From: an uncultured Prevotellaceae bacterium
Lineage (GTDB): Bacteria > Bacteroidota > Bacteroidia > Bacteroidales > Bacteroidaceae
Length of the DNA: 37,443 bases
Direction of reading: 5' to 3'
NCBI GenBank assembly: GCA_947306845.1
Contig: CAMZHP010000003.1
Span: 1-37,443, forward strand
The notes under the pieces are model-generated. The model saw only the letters and a program-made list of their open reading frames with translations. It did no database searches and was not told the DNA's origin. The translations under genes were made by a program, and so were the position numbers. Below are positions 1-8,949 of the stretch, in pieces; the stretch's first letter is position 1, and each line of letters starts with the position of its first letter.

Positions 1-523
1 TCACATTGCGAAGGGAACGGTCGTTGACGTCGAGCACGCGCTTCCAGTAGATTTCTCTCAGCAAACCCTCGCCACTGTGATGGAAGAGGTAATTGTCGAG
101 CAGCGCTGCGATGGTGTTGTGAGCGGAAGTGACGGCATGGAAATCTCCGGTGAAGTGGAGGTTGATTTTCTCCATGGGCAACACCTGTGCATAGCCTCCT
201 CCAGCAGCTCCTCCCTTGATGCCGAAACAAGGACCAAGTGAGGGTTCACGCAAAGCCACGGTGGCACGTTTGCCGATTTTTGCCAATCCTAATGAGAGGC
301 CGATGCTGACAGTGGTCTTCCCGATACCAGCTTTCGTGGGACTGATGGAGGTGACTAAGATAAGTTTGTGCTTTGTCACTTTCTTCTCGTCTATCAGCCT
401 TTCATCGATTTTGGCGATGTGGTTGCCGTAGTTCTCCACGCCCTCCTGAGGGATGCCCATTTTCTCTGCCACCTCCGTGATGGGAGCCAGTTTTGTTGCC
501 CGTGCGATTTCTATGTCTGTCAT
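1..523 (-). CDS. fhs: Formate-tetrahydrofolate ligase, N-terminal part (cut by left edge)
   Basis: Makes 10-formyl-tetrahydrofolate from formate, ATP and tetrahydrofolate in the cytosol. The 174 visible codons from the ATG at 523 match the family N-terminus: TDIEIA near residue 2, the nucleotide-binding loop [11 protein letters not shown] around residues 61-71, then [35 protein letters not shown] and [14 protein letters not shown]. No stop occurs up to the window edge, so the gene continues to the left. The nucleotide-binding loop reads GIGK where many clostridial homologues have GEGK; I believe the isoleucine is common in Bacteroidales, but that is from memory. A canonical Bacteroidota promoter lies just upstream at 552-582, so the gene is probably transcribed separately from the esterase gene behind it. 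The identification is very secure. Confidence 0.96.
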   Translation of the reverse strand, partial: MTDIEIARATKLAPITEVAEKMGIPQEGVENYGNHIAKIDERLIDEKKVTKHKLILVTSISPTKAGIGKTTVSIGLSLGLAKIGKRATVALREPSLGPCFGIKGGAAGGGYAQVLPMEKINLHFTGDFHAVTSAHNTIAALLDNYLFHHSGEGLLREIYWKRVLDVNDRSLRNV

Positions 524-551
524 AAAAATTGTCTACTTTGATATCAGGTTG

Positions 552-582
552 CAAAGGTATGAATAAAATTTAATACGGGCAA
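552..582 (-). promoter_or_regulatory. Bacteroidota-type promoter for fhs
   Basis: On the minus strand, TTG (582-580) is followed after 20 bases by TACCTTTG (559-552), a perfect TAnnTTTG -7 box. It sits about 30 bases upstream of the fhs ATG, giving a short leader. Confidence 0.75.
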
Positions 583-632
583 CTTTTATTCCTTTTGATG
601 CAGGGTTGCCATTGTTGACCACGCCGCCAAAC

Positions 633-1997
633 TTACTTGCTGACCACTTCACGATCAAAGAAGTCCAGGAAGAAGGGCCAGTTGGGACCAGCTTCATGGC
701 CGCCGTGGTGCTGACGATAGGTGAGCCGGCCCTCCATCAGGCCGTTGTCCATACCAGGAAAGAGGTCTGTTCCTAATCCTTTGCATCCAAGCAGTTCATA
801 CACGGGCGATGCCTTTGAGGCCGATATGAACGAGCCAACCACATCCTGCCATTTGTCTCCATTCCAACTGCCGGTGGAAATGAAACAGGCGCGTGGGGCA
901 CAGAGTACTATCAGCTCGTGCTGATCAACAGGTATGTCATTTTCCGTCTTCGGGTCTGTTCCATATCTTATCAGGTTGCCGCATACCCAGTGGTACTCCT
1001 GACTGGAGACGATGTTTCCAATGCTCTCACCGCAGTCACGGCGCCATCCTGCCGCGCCCGCCTTGCCCGACGAGGCGATGAATCCTGCGGCGATGCGCTC
1101 ATCAAAAGCCATGGCTACGAGTGAGGCCTTGCCATAGCGTGAGACGCCTTCAATGGCGCACTTGGTGGCATCGAATGTCTTGTCTGTCTCAAAGTAGTCC
1201 ATCAGCCTTGAAAGGCCCCATCCCCATGCGCGGAGCGACCCCCAGTCTGTTGGCTGACGGTGTTCGCCCTTGTTGCAGAGTCCGATGATGCCGTTCGTCA
1301 GGCCATGCCCGGCATCGGCTTGGATAGAGGAGGGATTGATGGTGGCAGCCGCCCAACCGCGCTCTATGACCATCTGTTTCCAGGGAACAGCCCCAGGCCA
1401 GGTGCGGGTGGGGTCACCGCCTCCGAATCCGAATTCTACTATCACAGGCATGTTCTGCTTGCCATTGTCAGGAAACACCACATTGGCCTCTATCTCCACC
1501 TTGATGGACGGATAACTGGAGTTGTCTGCCACACCTTTCAGATAACGGACCACTACAGACTTTCCTGCAAATTCTTTCTTCTCCTCCTTTGAGACTTCCC
1601 ATTTTACACTGGGAACATTGCTGGGAATTCGGCCATAGACATGGTCTTCAAATAGTTTTACTATCTCCGGACGCCGCACCTTATACCACATCTTGGCGCT
1701 GGTGACCTTTTTGCCACTTTGGGTGATCAGCGGATCAGGATAGAATGGATAGGGATTTGCTATGAGCTCATCATAGTTGGGATGCTTGCTCTCGTCCTGG
1801 CTGTTGGGCTGGCGGCCTTCACGGGGCTGGCCTACTCCGACTTTTGCCAACATGTCGGCATAATCGGCTGCAGCAATCTTGCGAAGGCTGTCTTGGTTCG
1901 GGCGGTTTCCACCCCCGAACGTCATGAACTGCGCGCTTGTCGCGAACGGGATACAAGTCATCAGCATGATCCCGAAGAAATGCTTCAAAGTTTTCAT
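633..1997 (-). CDS. CE15-family glucuronoyl esterase (secreted alpha/beta hydrolase)
   Basis: A predicted periplasmic or surface esterase of 454 residues. Residues 1-22 form a Sec signal peptide (KTLKHFFGIMLMTCIPFATSAQ). The nucleophile elbow GVSRYGK places the catalytic serine at about S286, which fits the CE15 signature GCSRxGK. The C-terminal HHGGHEAGPNW supplies the catalytic histidine, about H434. CE15 enzymes cleave the ester between 4-O-methyl-glucuronic acid of xylan and lignin alcohols, or related uronate esters. The ATG at 1997 is preferred over an in-frame GTG at 2000. The gene is last in an operon with GH31, a flavoprotein and GH78, 62 bases after GH31. This suggests removal of ester decorations from a rhamnose- and uronate-containing plant polysaccharide. 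The family is secure; the exact substrate is inference. Confidence 0.85.
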   Translation of the reverse strand: MKTLKHFFGIMLMTCIPFATSAQFMTFGGGNRPNQDSLRKIAAADYADMLAKVGVGQPREGRQPNSQDESKHPNYDELIANPYPFYPDPLITQSGKKVTSAKMWYKVRRPEIVKLFEDHVYGRIPSNVPSVKWEVSKEEKKEFAGKSVVVRYLKGVADNSSYPSIKVEIEANVVFPDNGKQNMPVIVEFGFGGGDPTRTWPGAVPWKQMVIERGWAAATINPSSIQADAGHGLTNGIIGLCNKGEHRQPTDWGSLRAWGWGLSRLMDYFETDKTFDATKCAIEGVSRYGKASLVAMAFDERIAAGFIASSGKAGAAGWRRDCGESIGNIVSSQEYHWVCGNLIRYGTDPKTENDIPVDQHELIVLCAPRACFISTGSWNGDKWQDVVGSFISASKASPVYELLGCKGLGTDLFPGMDNGLMEGRLTYRQHHGGHEAGPNWPFFLDFFDREVVSK

Positions 1998-2059
1998 CAC
2001 CTTACTTGGAATTCATTGTTGTATTGAGCCCCCCTTGCGCGGCATGGTTTTCTTGGGCA

Positions 2060-4483
2060 TTACAATTTCACCGTCACTTCCTGACCAGTATATTCCACAG
2101 TCTTGCCTTCTGAGGGATTCTGACCGGGAAGCAGGATGGTGAAGCGGCGCTGTTGCAGCATTCCCGGGAACTGGCCATTGCGAGGACTGATGGTGAGCGT
2201 GCGCTTTCCTTCGGCCCAGCGGAAGATGATCTCGCTGTACACCCCCTTTTCATAATTGTAGTTGTCGCCCTCGTCCTCGTAGAGGGTGAAGGTGGCGTCA
2301 GCACCAGGATAGACACGTATCTCAAGGTTGTCCCACGGCTTCTCGCCCACATATTGCATCTCCTCGCCCAAAGGCAGGATGCTGCCGGCACGAAGGAACA
2401 TCGGCACGCGGTCGAGCTGTGTCTGCAAGGTCACGGTCTGGCCACCTTTCATACGCTTGCCCGTCCAGAAGTCGTACCAATCAGCACCTTTTGGCAGATA
2501 CTTCGTAGCGGTCTTCGGCTCGTTCCATGCCACCTGTTCACTGTTTGCGCCACTGCTTTTCACGTCCTTGCGGTCCCAGCCCGTCATGGCATCCTCACGC
2601 ACCACTTTCTCCTGGGTGTACTGCGGATTGAGGATGGGCAGAGCCAGTATGCTGCGGCCAAACATGAACTCGTCGGCCATGTCCCATACTTTCCGGTCGG
2701 AGGCAAAGTCACTGAACAATGGGCGAAGATAACTCTCATTGTTCTTGGTCACCTGCCAGGCAATGCTGTACAGGTAAGGCATCAGACGGTAGCGCAGACG
2801 TATCTGCTTCTCAATGGCATCATACACAGGCTCGCCTTTCTTGCCAAACTGCCAGATCTCACGAGGAGCGTCGGCACCATGGCTGCGGAACACGGGGCAG
2901 AACAGCGCGTATTGCATCCAACGGATGTAGAGCTCCTGAAATTGCGGATTCTTCGGTGCCGAGCCGCCGCCCCTTGTGTTGTAAGAGCCACAGAAGAAAC
3001 CGCCGATGTCGGTGTTGAAGTTGGGGCATCCCGTCAGCGAGTAGCTCAGTCCAGCAGGCACCTGCTTGCGGAGCATGTCCCACGAGGAGGCCACGTCGCC
3101 ACTCCACATTCCAGAGCCATAGTGCTGCTGTCCGGCAAAAGCAGAGCGTGTCATGATGAACACACGCTTCTTGTCCGACTCCTTGCGCTGAGCCTGATAC
3201 ACACCGCGCACCGTTTCCAGCGGGAAGGCATTGCGCAGTGAGCGCCAGGTGCCATTCGAGCCAGCCTTGTGGTCGTAGTCAGACTCCTTCGGGTTGAAGA
3301 AGTCGGGGTCGGTGGAGTCCATCCACCAGGCATCGGTACCCTTGTCGAAAAGATTCTTGAGATTTTGCCAGTAGATGTCACGCGCCTCGGGCGAGAAGGC
3401 ATCATAGACACGCACGCCAGAAGGATAGTCCATGCGCGGCGGCCAGAATGTCAGCCCGCTCTGAGGCCATGTCTCGAAGTCATAGAGCAGCCCCTTCTCG
3501 TCGAGTTGGCGGTATGCCTTGGTCTTGGGTCCGAAACTGGCCCAGATGCTGATCATGAAGTGAGCGTTCTTCTTGTGCACGTCGCTAATCATCCGCTCGC
3601 CATCGGCATATTCCTCCGTGAGGAAATCCATCGCGTTCCAAAGATAGTTGGAGCCCCAGTATTGCCAGTCCTGGATGATGCCGTCGAGCGGCACCTGCAG
3701 TTCGCGGTACTTGTCCACCACGGAGAGCAGTTCGCGGGCGCTCTTGTAGCGCTCCTTGCACTGCCAGAAGCCGTAGGTCCACAGGGGGAACATAGGTACA
3801 TCGCCCGAGATTTGGCGCATTTGCGCTATCACCCCATCGGCCGAACCTCCATACATGAAATAGTAGTCAACACAGTCGCCCACCTCCGAGGAGAACGACA
3901 TGCCCTTGACAGCATCATCATCAAACTGCGTGCGGGAATAGTTGTCCCAATAGATTCCCCAACCTTTGATTGACTGTAGCACGTTCTGGAAGTCTTCCAA
4001 ATTGGACTGTTCCATGAGCTTGTGCTCGCCACGGCGGTTCATCTTGCCGTTCTGGATGGTGCCCAAGCCGTAGATGGCCTCATCCTTGTCGAGCGAGAAC
4101 GACTGCGCCACGCGGAACTTGCCGGCATCAGGTCCCTCTGTGCGCGGCTCAAAGGTGGCGGCTCCCCGTTCGCGGAGCAGCGTCTTCCCCTTGGCCGAGA
4201 ATGTAAGCGCACCCGTCTTTGGATCCACTTTCACCGAGAGGGCACTGCTGCTCACGGTATTGCCGCTGCGGCTGACCTTCACGTCCTCTTGACTGGTTGT
4301 CACCACCAGGCTCTGCTTCTCATAATCGTGACCTTTGAGGGCCTTCACCACCCGCACTGTCTGCGGTGTGTAGAACTCCACCCAGACCTTTGTCTTCCCT
4401 GTTTCAAACTCTACGGACTCTGCTAACATCATTGTTGAGCACATGAATAGCAGAACAGAAAACAGCATCAATCTCTTTTTCAT
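2060..4483 (-). CDS. GH31 alpha-xylosidase/alpha-glucosidase, secreted
   Basis: An 807-residue glycoside hydrolase with an N-terminal signal peptide (residues 1-21). An N-terminal beta domain (roughly 22-225) precedes the (beta/alpha)8 barrel, which begins near PMFPLWTYGFWQCKERY. The nucleophile is D389 in WWMDSTDPDFF and the acid/base is D463 in WSGDVASSWD; this 74-residue spacing and both motifs are standard for GH31. A beta-sandwich C-terminus containing WYDFWTGK, RVPMFLRAGSILPLG and TLYEDEGDNYNYEKG follows, as in family members. The WWMD and SGDV forms are closest in my memory to alpha-xylosidases, so release of xylose side chains is likely, but alpha-glucosidase activity cannot be excluded. 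No PA14 insert is apparent. It lies in the operon led by GH78, 30 bases after the flavoprotein. Confidence 0.9.
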   Translation of the reverse strand: MKKRLMLFSVLLFMCSTMMLAESVEFETGKTKVWVEFYTPQTVRVVKALKGHDYEKQSLVVTTSQEDVKVSRSGNTVSSSALSVKVDPKTGALTFSAKGKTLLRERGAATFEPRTEGPDAGKFRVAQSFSLDKDEAIYGLGTIQNGKMNRRGEHKLMEQSNLEDFQNVLQSIKGWGIYWDNYSRTQFDDDAVKGMSFSSEVGDCVDYYFMYGGSADGVIAQMRQISGDVPMFPLWTYGFWQCKERYKSARELLSVVDKYRELQVPLDGIIQDWQYWGSNYLWNAMDFLTEEYADGERMISDVHKKNAHFMISIWASFGPKTKAYRQLDEKGLLYDFETWPQSGLTFWPPRMDYPSGVRVYDAFSPEARDIYWQNLKNLFDKGTDAWWMDSTDPDFFNPKESDYDHKAGSNGTWRSLRNAFPLETVRGVYQAQRKESDKKRVFIMTRSAFAGQQHYGSGMWSGDVASSWDMLRKQVPAGLSYSLTGCPNFNTDIGGFFCGSYNTRGGGSAPKNPQFQELYIRWMQYALFCPVFRSHGADAPREIWQFGKKGEPVYDAIEKQIRLRYRLMPYLYSIAWQVTKNNESYLRPLFSDFASDRKVWDMADEFMFGRSILALPILNPQYTQEKVVREDAMTGWDRKDVKSSGANSEQVAWNEPKTATKYLPKGADWYDFWTGKRMKGGQTVTLQTQLDRVPMFLRAGSILPLGEEMQYVGEKPWDNLEIRVYPGADATFTLYEDEGDNYNYEKGVYSEIIFRWAEGKRTLTISPRNGQFPGMLQQRRFTILLPGQNPSEGKTVEYTGQEVTVKL

Positions 4484-4513
4484 TTCAGTTGTATAGTTAG
4501 TAATTTGACAGTC

Positions 4514-4624
4514 TTATCTGATGAAGTTCATGAACACGTGCCGCTCATCGCGCTGGGGAGCAGAATGACCGCCGGCATGGATCTTCTCCAACAGGAAGGC
4601 CATGTTCGTAGCCAGGGTGCGCAT
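4514..4624 (-). pseudogene. Out-of-frame original C-terminus of the flavoprotein gene
   Basis: Read in the frame one step away from the upstream coding frame, bases 4624 to 4514 encode MRTLATNMAFLLEKIHAGG and continue to FMNFIR and a TAA stop. This is the expected last helix and tail of this FMN-reductase family. It is disconnected from the main frame at about 4622-4633. The loss can be explained by deletion of 8 bases between two GAAG direct repeats (for example from GAAGGnnTGAAG to GAAG), which is inference. Confidence 0.7.
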
Positions 4625-5285
4625 GGTCTTCGGTGTCTAATTTCACCTCGCCCTTACCTGCCCCGTAGGCGATGTTCCAGTACTGCGATGTCACCACAGG
4701 CATGTTCATCATCTCGAACATCATGTTCATCGTCTGGAGTGCGGCCGTTGCGCCACCACGTCGGCAGACAGCCAAAGCAGCAGCAGGCTTGTTCTGCACC
4801 AGATGACCCGCAGAGAAGAACATGCGCTGCATCAGCGAGAGGAGGCCACCATTCGGCTGACCGTAATACACTGGAGTTCCCACAATCAGCGCATCGGCTT
4901 CTTTCATTTTCCCGGTAATCACGCTGCAGAGGTCATCATCAAACACGCATCCCTCTCCGCCGTTCTCCCGGCAACCGCCACAGTTGATGCACATGCGGAC
5001 AGATTGGCGGCCTATCTGGACAATTTCCGATTCCACACCGTGCTTCTGCAATTGCGTCTCAATTTCTTTCAGGCAGCAGAAGGTGTTGCCGTCGGGGCGT
5101 GGACTGCCGTTGACCAACAGCACCTTTGGTACCTTGCCTTCTGTTGATGACTTTTGAGCAGGTGCTACATTGCTTTCCAATAGTCCTGCCGACTCGGCTT
5201 TGTTCATCATGGCTGATACGGGAGCCGTCACCACTGCTCCTGCCGTTGCCAAAGCAGTCTTCTTAATGAAATCTCTTCTATCCAT
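4545..5285 (-). CDS. Tat-signal iron-sulfur flavoprotein (NADPH-dependent FMN reductase fold), frameshifted C-terminus
   Basis: A flavodoxin-like oxidoreductase. The start at 5285 (MDRRDFIKK) puts a twin-arginine leader at the N-terminus; an in-frame ATG at 5309 is less likely because it would bury the leader. The FMN-binding loop is NGSPRPDGNT. The compact cluster CINCGGC...GC has CX2CX2CX7C spacing, expected to bind a [4Fe-4S] centre as in iron-sulfur flavoproteins. VGTPVYYGQPNG follows the family pattern. After about residue 220 the frame changes to an unrelated tail (HAHPGYEHG..., stop at 4545-4547), while the genuine ending continues in another frame to 4514. The product may therefore lack its last helix, or the lesion may be a sequencing error. 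It sits between GH78 and GH31 in one operon; its role there (perhaps redox chemistry on released aromatics or quinones) is unknown. Confidence 0.75.
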   Translation of the reverse strand: MDRRDFIKKTALATAGAVVTAPVSAMMNKAESAGLLESNVAPAQKSSTEGKVPKVLLVNGSPRPDGNTFCCLKEIETQLQKHGVESEIVQIGRQSVRMCINCGGCRENGGEGCVFDDDLCSVITGKMKEADALIVGTPVYYGQPNGGLLSLMQRMFFSAGHLVQNKPAAALAVCRRGGATAALQTMNMMFEMMNMPVVTSQYWNIAYGAGKGEVKLDTEDHAHPGYEHGLPVGEDPCRRSFCSPAR

Positions 5286-5331
5286 TATCTTATCATTTTT
5301 TACTCTCATTCATGTTCATATTCGCTCTGCT

Positions 5332-8300
5332 CTACTTTCGTTTGGGTCGGAAATGGCGTCGTGCCCAATACCAGAAATCGAACCCCACGGTGAGCGAAGA
5401 GGGGTAGGCCTTGGTACCGTCGCTCAGGCGGAAGAGGTGTACCAGTTGCTGGGTGTAGGTCACCGTCAAGGGGCCAATTCCAGCCATTACCATCCACTGG
5501 GCACCGAAGTTCCGAGTGTGCAGATGATGATTCTCAGACTTCTCCTCGCCACGGAGGCGGTAATTGTAGTCGCTTCCACCCACATACACTGCGGGGCCCA
5601 TCTGCAACGACAGTTGGCGGCCGTAGGTCTGCACGCCTATCAAGAAGGGAATGCGCACGTAATAGAAATTGAGGAGGTTATTACGAAATTTCTCTTCCTG
5701 TGGTTCGAATTCCACGTTATTGCCTACCCTCTTTGCCAGATGACTGAGGGACAGGTCGTAGGAGTTGGCAACAAATTGCAGGCCTACAGCATAGCCCACG
5801 ATACCACGATAGAGATTCTTGGAGACATCGAAGTAGGTCATGCCAAACTCCCTCTTGTTGAAAACACCGCTTCTCAGGTGATAACCGGGGTAACTATGGC
5901 CCATTATGCCACTGGTCAGCCATGATGAGCCAAACCAGATGAAAGGCCATTGAGGGTCATACCGCTCAGAGTTGGTGTTGTCGTAGTAGTAGTTCTTGAA
6001 ACTCCATGTGGGAGCCATGAGGGTGATCAGACCGCCTATCCCTATTTGATCTTTCTTTCGAGGAAAAGAAGGCTCTTCCAGCGTGCAGCCTCGTGGTACG
6101 CTGGTGTTGAGGGTCTTTTTCACGGGGTCGAAATCCACCTTCACCTCACCGTAGAGAGTGTGGATGGTGGCCTTCACACGACCGATGCCCTCAAGAGACT
6201 GAGGGTCAATGATGAGATGGCGGTAGCCATGAGTGCCGGGTTTCTGGCGGATGCCAGCCAGCGAGCGGAAGAACCACTCGTCGATCTGCCCCAGCATGAA
6301 GTGATTCTCCGACGCCCCCTGACGAGGATCCCACTGCTCGGTGAGCGTGGTGGCACCTTGGACTATCTGGAAGCCATAACCGGGAGTCTCATCGTGGTTG
6401 AGCATGCGGAGGAGCAGTTCGTTCTGCCCATTGTCTGCCAGCACCCTGAAGAGGTAGCGGTTGCCCACGTCGCCGGTGGTCAGGCGGTCGCCATGGGCGT
6501 GGATGTCGTTGATGAGGTTCTTCAGCACGGCGTCCTTGTGCTCGCCGGTGATGCCGAGAAACAAAGGCAGGGCATTGCTCGTCTGGCTGCCTGTGCCATA
6601 GTAGCATGAGTCGGGATGGTAGAAATGGCGGTTGAACGAGGCCACCACCTCGTCGCAGAGAGTTTTGTATTTCTGTTCGTCGGCACGGTGGCCGGTCATA
6701 CGGGCAGCCTCCGTGATGAGTTGCAGGTCGTAGATGTAGTGAGCGGTGGCCACCAAGGGAACGGGAGTGTTGTGTGAGAACCCGGCACGCCATGGACCGT
6801 AGTCATACCAGTCGCCCAAGCCATGGCTCACGATTCCATTATCGGCACGGCTGGTGAGATAGTCCATGTAGCGGCGCATCGGCTCATAATTGTCGGTGAT
6901 GAGAGTACTGTCGCCATACATGTCATAGTACATGAAAGGGAGGATCACCAAGGTGGAGCCCCATTCAGGAGAGTCGTCGAAAAGGTTACCGAATGACACA
7001 TACTGCGGGGCCGTGGTAGGCACCATGCCATTCGGCTTTTGGGTATCGACGATGTCGCGGATGATTTTGGGCACGAGGGTGGTCATGTCAAAGTTGTAGA
7101 AGAGCGACGGGCCGCAGAGGTGGTCTTGCTCCAGCCATCCCAGCTTTTCGCGGTGCGGACAATCGGTGAGCACCGCCTGCATGTTGCTGCGCTCGGCACG
7201 TTCTATCAGCCGGTGGGTCTTCGTCATCCGCTCATTATCGCACCAGAAGGTGGAGGTCTCTGGGGTGGAATTGTAGATGAAGCAACTCTGCAAGTTGTGA
7301 ATGACCGGCAGACTGTCGGGATTGGCCTGCTTCTCCATCACGGCTCCCTCGACCTGTATGTAGCGGAAGCCATAGTAGGAGAAACGAGGGTGCCATGTCT
7401 CCTTTCCCCCACCTTTCAGGGTGTACTCATAATAGTGCTGGCGCCCTGTCTGACTTTGATCGCATACCCCTTGTGGAGTGAGGCGCTCCGAAACGAGTAA
7501 CGTGACTTTCTGCCCGCGCTTGCCCGAGACAGTAATAGAGGGGAAGCCGGCCAGGTTTTGACCCATGTCGCAGACGAAAGCCGAGGGTGCCACCTCACGC
7601 TTGGTCTTCCGCGAGGCCGACTCTATCGAGTCCTTGTTGATGTGGTGTACCGACTGGATGCCGTATCGCTCCATGATTCTCACTGGTGAGGCGGTCTCGG
7701 GATACAGCCGTCCCTCAGGGCCTTCCACCACCACGGCGGAGTTCCACTTGCTGTCGTCGTATTGCGGCTCAAGGCATCCGTCTTGCTCCAGTCGGGCATC
7801 ATACGACTCACCACCAAAAATGCTGTTGAACGTGATGGGGCTCTTGCACCAGCGCCAGGTGTCGTCGCTCAGCACATATTCTGTGGTTCCGTCATCGTAG
7901 GTGATGTCCATCCGCAGGAATAGCTGCGGCGGCCCGAAACTGGTCTGCAACTTACTGTAGCGATTGCCGCGCTGCACATTGAAGAAGCCATTGCCCAGCA
8001 GCACAGCCACGGCATTATCGCCCTCACGAAGCAGCCGGGTCACGTCGTAGGTATTATAGTACACCGTGCGGCTGTATTCGCTCCACAGCGGCGCGAATTC
8101 TCTGTTGCCCACCCTTTGCCCGTTGATGCACATCTCGTAGTGACCCAGGCCGCAGACATAGACCACGGCATCGACGATGGCATGACTGGTGCGGAAGCCC
8201 TTGCGCAGAATGATGCTGCGTGAGGAGAGGCTGTCCACCTGGCTCCACTTGGTGACAAACGTGTCTTTCTTGAACACTTCGTTGCTCCAGCGGCCATCAG

Positions 8301-8817
8301 GGATATGGGCATCGCACTTGCTGATGGCGCCAATCCATTGGGGAGCAGAGGTAGGAGCCAGCCGTTTGGAAGGGATCACCCGCAGGTCGGTGGGCACCAC
8401 ACGGAGGATCTGCCCCTGGCTCCATTCCGACCACTCCAGCATGTCGCTATCAGTGTTTTTCCCTTTTCCTTTGCCTTTCTTCTCCTGACCACGGCTCGCT
8501 ATTCTCACACGCCATGAGTAGCCATAGATATTGGGAGCCAAATAGGGCAGCGATATCAACTGGCTTTCGGCTGAATGCACACTGCCGCTATCATAGACAA
8601 GCTGACCTGTCACAAGCTCATGCACTTCTATCTGAAAAGCCTCCTGATCAATGGGCCAACCCATCTGGTCAATATACTGCCAACCCACCCTCGCCTTGTC
8701 GGCAACGATGGCCATCAAACCTTTCTGGTAGTTGCAACTGGTCTGTGTCACCACCAACTTGGCAAATGTGGTCAGGCAGAGCAATGCCATAATAGAAAAT
8801 ATGAAGATCCTCTTCAT
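5332..8817 (-). CDS. GH78 alpha-L-rhamnosidase fused to a C-terminal beta-barrel-like domain
   Basis: A 1161-residue protein starting at ATG 8817 with signal peptide MKRIFIFSIMALLCLTTFA; an upstream in-frame ATG at 8886 would destroy it and overlap the promoter. The order is an N-terminal fibronectin-like domain (GWQYIDQ...YDSG...YSWRVRI), the rhamnosidase jelly-roll region (KGFRTSHAIVDAVVYVCGLG, NGQRVG) and the (alpha/alpha)6 catalytic domain. The general acid is E557 in DCPHREKLGWL and the base is E827 in TLTEQWD; GLGDWYDYGP is also typical. GH78 removes terminal alpha-L-rhamnose. The rhamnosidase ends near VPRGCTLEEP, and from about D923 to the end the sequence resembles an outer-membrane beta-barrel (alternating aromatic strands, final FDFWYWARRHF). 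This fusion is unusual. The gene is first in the operon and has the clear promoter. Confidence 0.88.
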   Translation of the reverse strand: MKRIFIFSIMALLCLTTFAKLVVTQTSCNYQKGLMAIVADKARVGWQYIDQMGWPIDQEAFQIEVHELVTGQLVYDSGSVHSAESQLISLPYLAPNIYGYSWRVRIASRGQEKKGKGKGKNTDSDMLEWSEWSQGQILRVVPTDLRVIPSKRLAPTSAPQWIGAISKCDAHIPDGRWSNEVFKKDTFVTKWSQVDSLSSRSIILRKGFRTSHAIVDAVVYVCGLGHYEMCINGQRVGNREFAPLWSEYSRTVYYNTYDVTRLLREGDNAVAVLLGNGFFNVQRGNRYSKLQTSFGPPQLFLRMDITYDDGTTEYVLSDDTWRWCKSPITFNSIFGGESYDARLEQDGCLEPQYDDSKWNSAVVVEGPEGRLYPETASPVRIMERYGIQSVHHINKDSIESASRKTKREVAPSAFVCDMGQNLAGFPSITVSGKRGQKVTLLVSERLTPQGVCDQSQTGRQHYYEYTLKGGGKETWHPRFSYYGFRYIQVEGAVMEKQANPDSLPVIHNLQSCFIYNSTPETSTFWCDNERMTKTHRLIERAERSNMQAVLTDCPHREKLGWLEQDHLCGPSLFYNFDMTTLVPKIIRDIVDTQKPNGMVPTTAPQYVSFGNLFDDSPEWGSTLVILPFMYYDMYGDSTLITDNYEPMRRYMDYLTSRADNGIVSHGLGDWYDYGPWRAGFSHNTPVPLVATAHYIYDLQLITEAARMTGHRADEQKYKTLCDEVVASFNRHFYHPDSCYYGTGSQTSNALPLFLGITGEHKDAVLKNLINDIHAHGDRLTTGDVGNRYLFRVLADNGQNELLLRMLNHDETPGYGFQIVQGATTLTEQWDPRQGASENHFMLGQIDEWFFRSLAGIRQKPGTHGYRHLIIDPQSLEGIGRVKATIHTLYGEVKVDFDPVKKTLNTSVPRGCTLEEPSFPRKKDQIGIGGLITLMAPTWSFKNYYYDNTNSERYDPQWPFIWFGSSWLTSGIMGHSYPGYHLRSGVFNKREFGMTYFDVSKNLYRGIVGYAVGLQFVANSYDLSLSHLAKRVGNNVEFEPQEEKFRNNLLNFYYVRIPFLIGVQTYGRQLSLQMGPAVYVGGSDYNYRLRGEEKSENHHLHTRNFGAQWMVMAGIGPLTVTYTQQLVHLFRLSDGTKAYPSSLTVGFDFWYWARRHFRPKRK

Positions 8818-8874
8818 CCTAGTCACATGTCTTAGAATACAAAACACACGTCCGTAACAATCCGACTGACAGGG

Positions 8875-8905
8875 CAAAGATAGCACAAAAAATAGAGAAA
8901 AGCAA
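8875..8905 (-). promoter_or_regulatory. Bacteroidota-type promoter of the GH78-flavoprotein-GH31-CE15 operon
   Basis: Minus-strand TTG (8905-8903), a 20-base spacer and TATCTTTG (8882-8875) match the -33/-7 consensus. The predicted leader to the GH78 ATG at 8817 is about 50 bases. No other good TAnnTTTG was found between the four genes, so one transcript is likely. Confidence 0.75.
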
Positions 8906-8949
8906 GAATCTTATCCAGACTTGGTGATAAATCCGTTTTTTTATATCAA

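Noticed and set aside
2153..3241. 362-residue plus-strand open frame inside the GH31 gene
   Set aside because: It is antisense to conserved catalytic motifs of GH31, with low-complexity His/Arg/Leu composition typical of a shadow frame.
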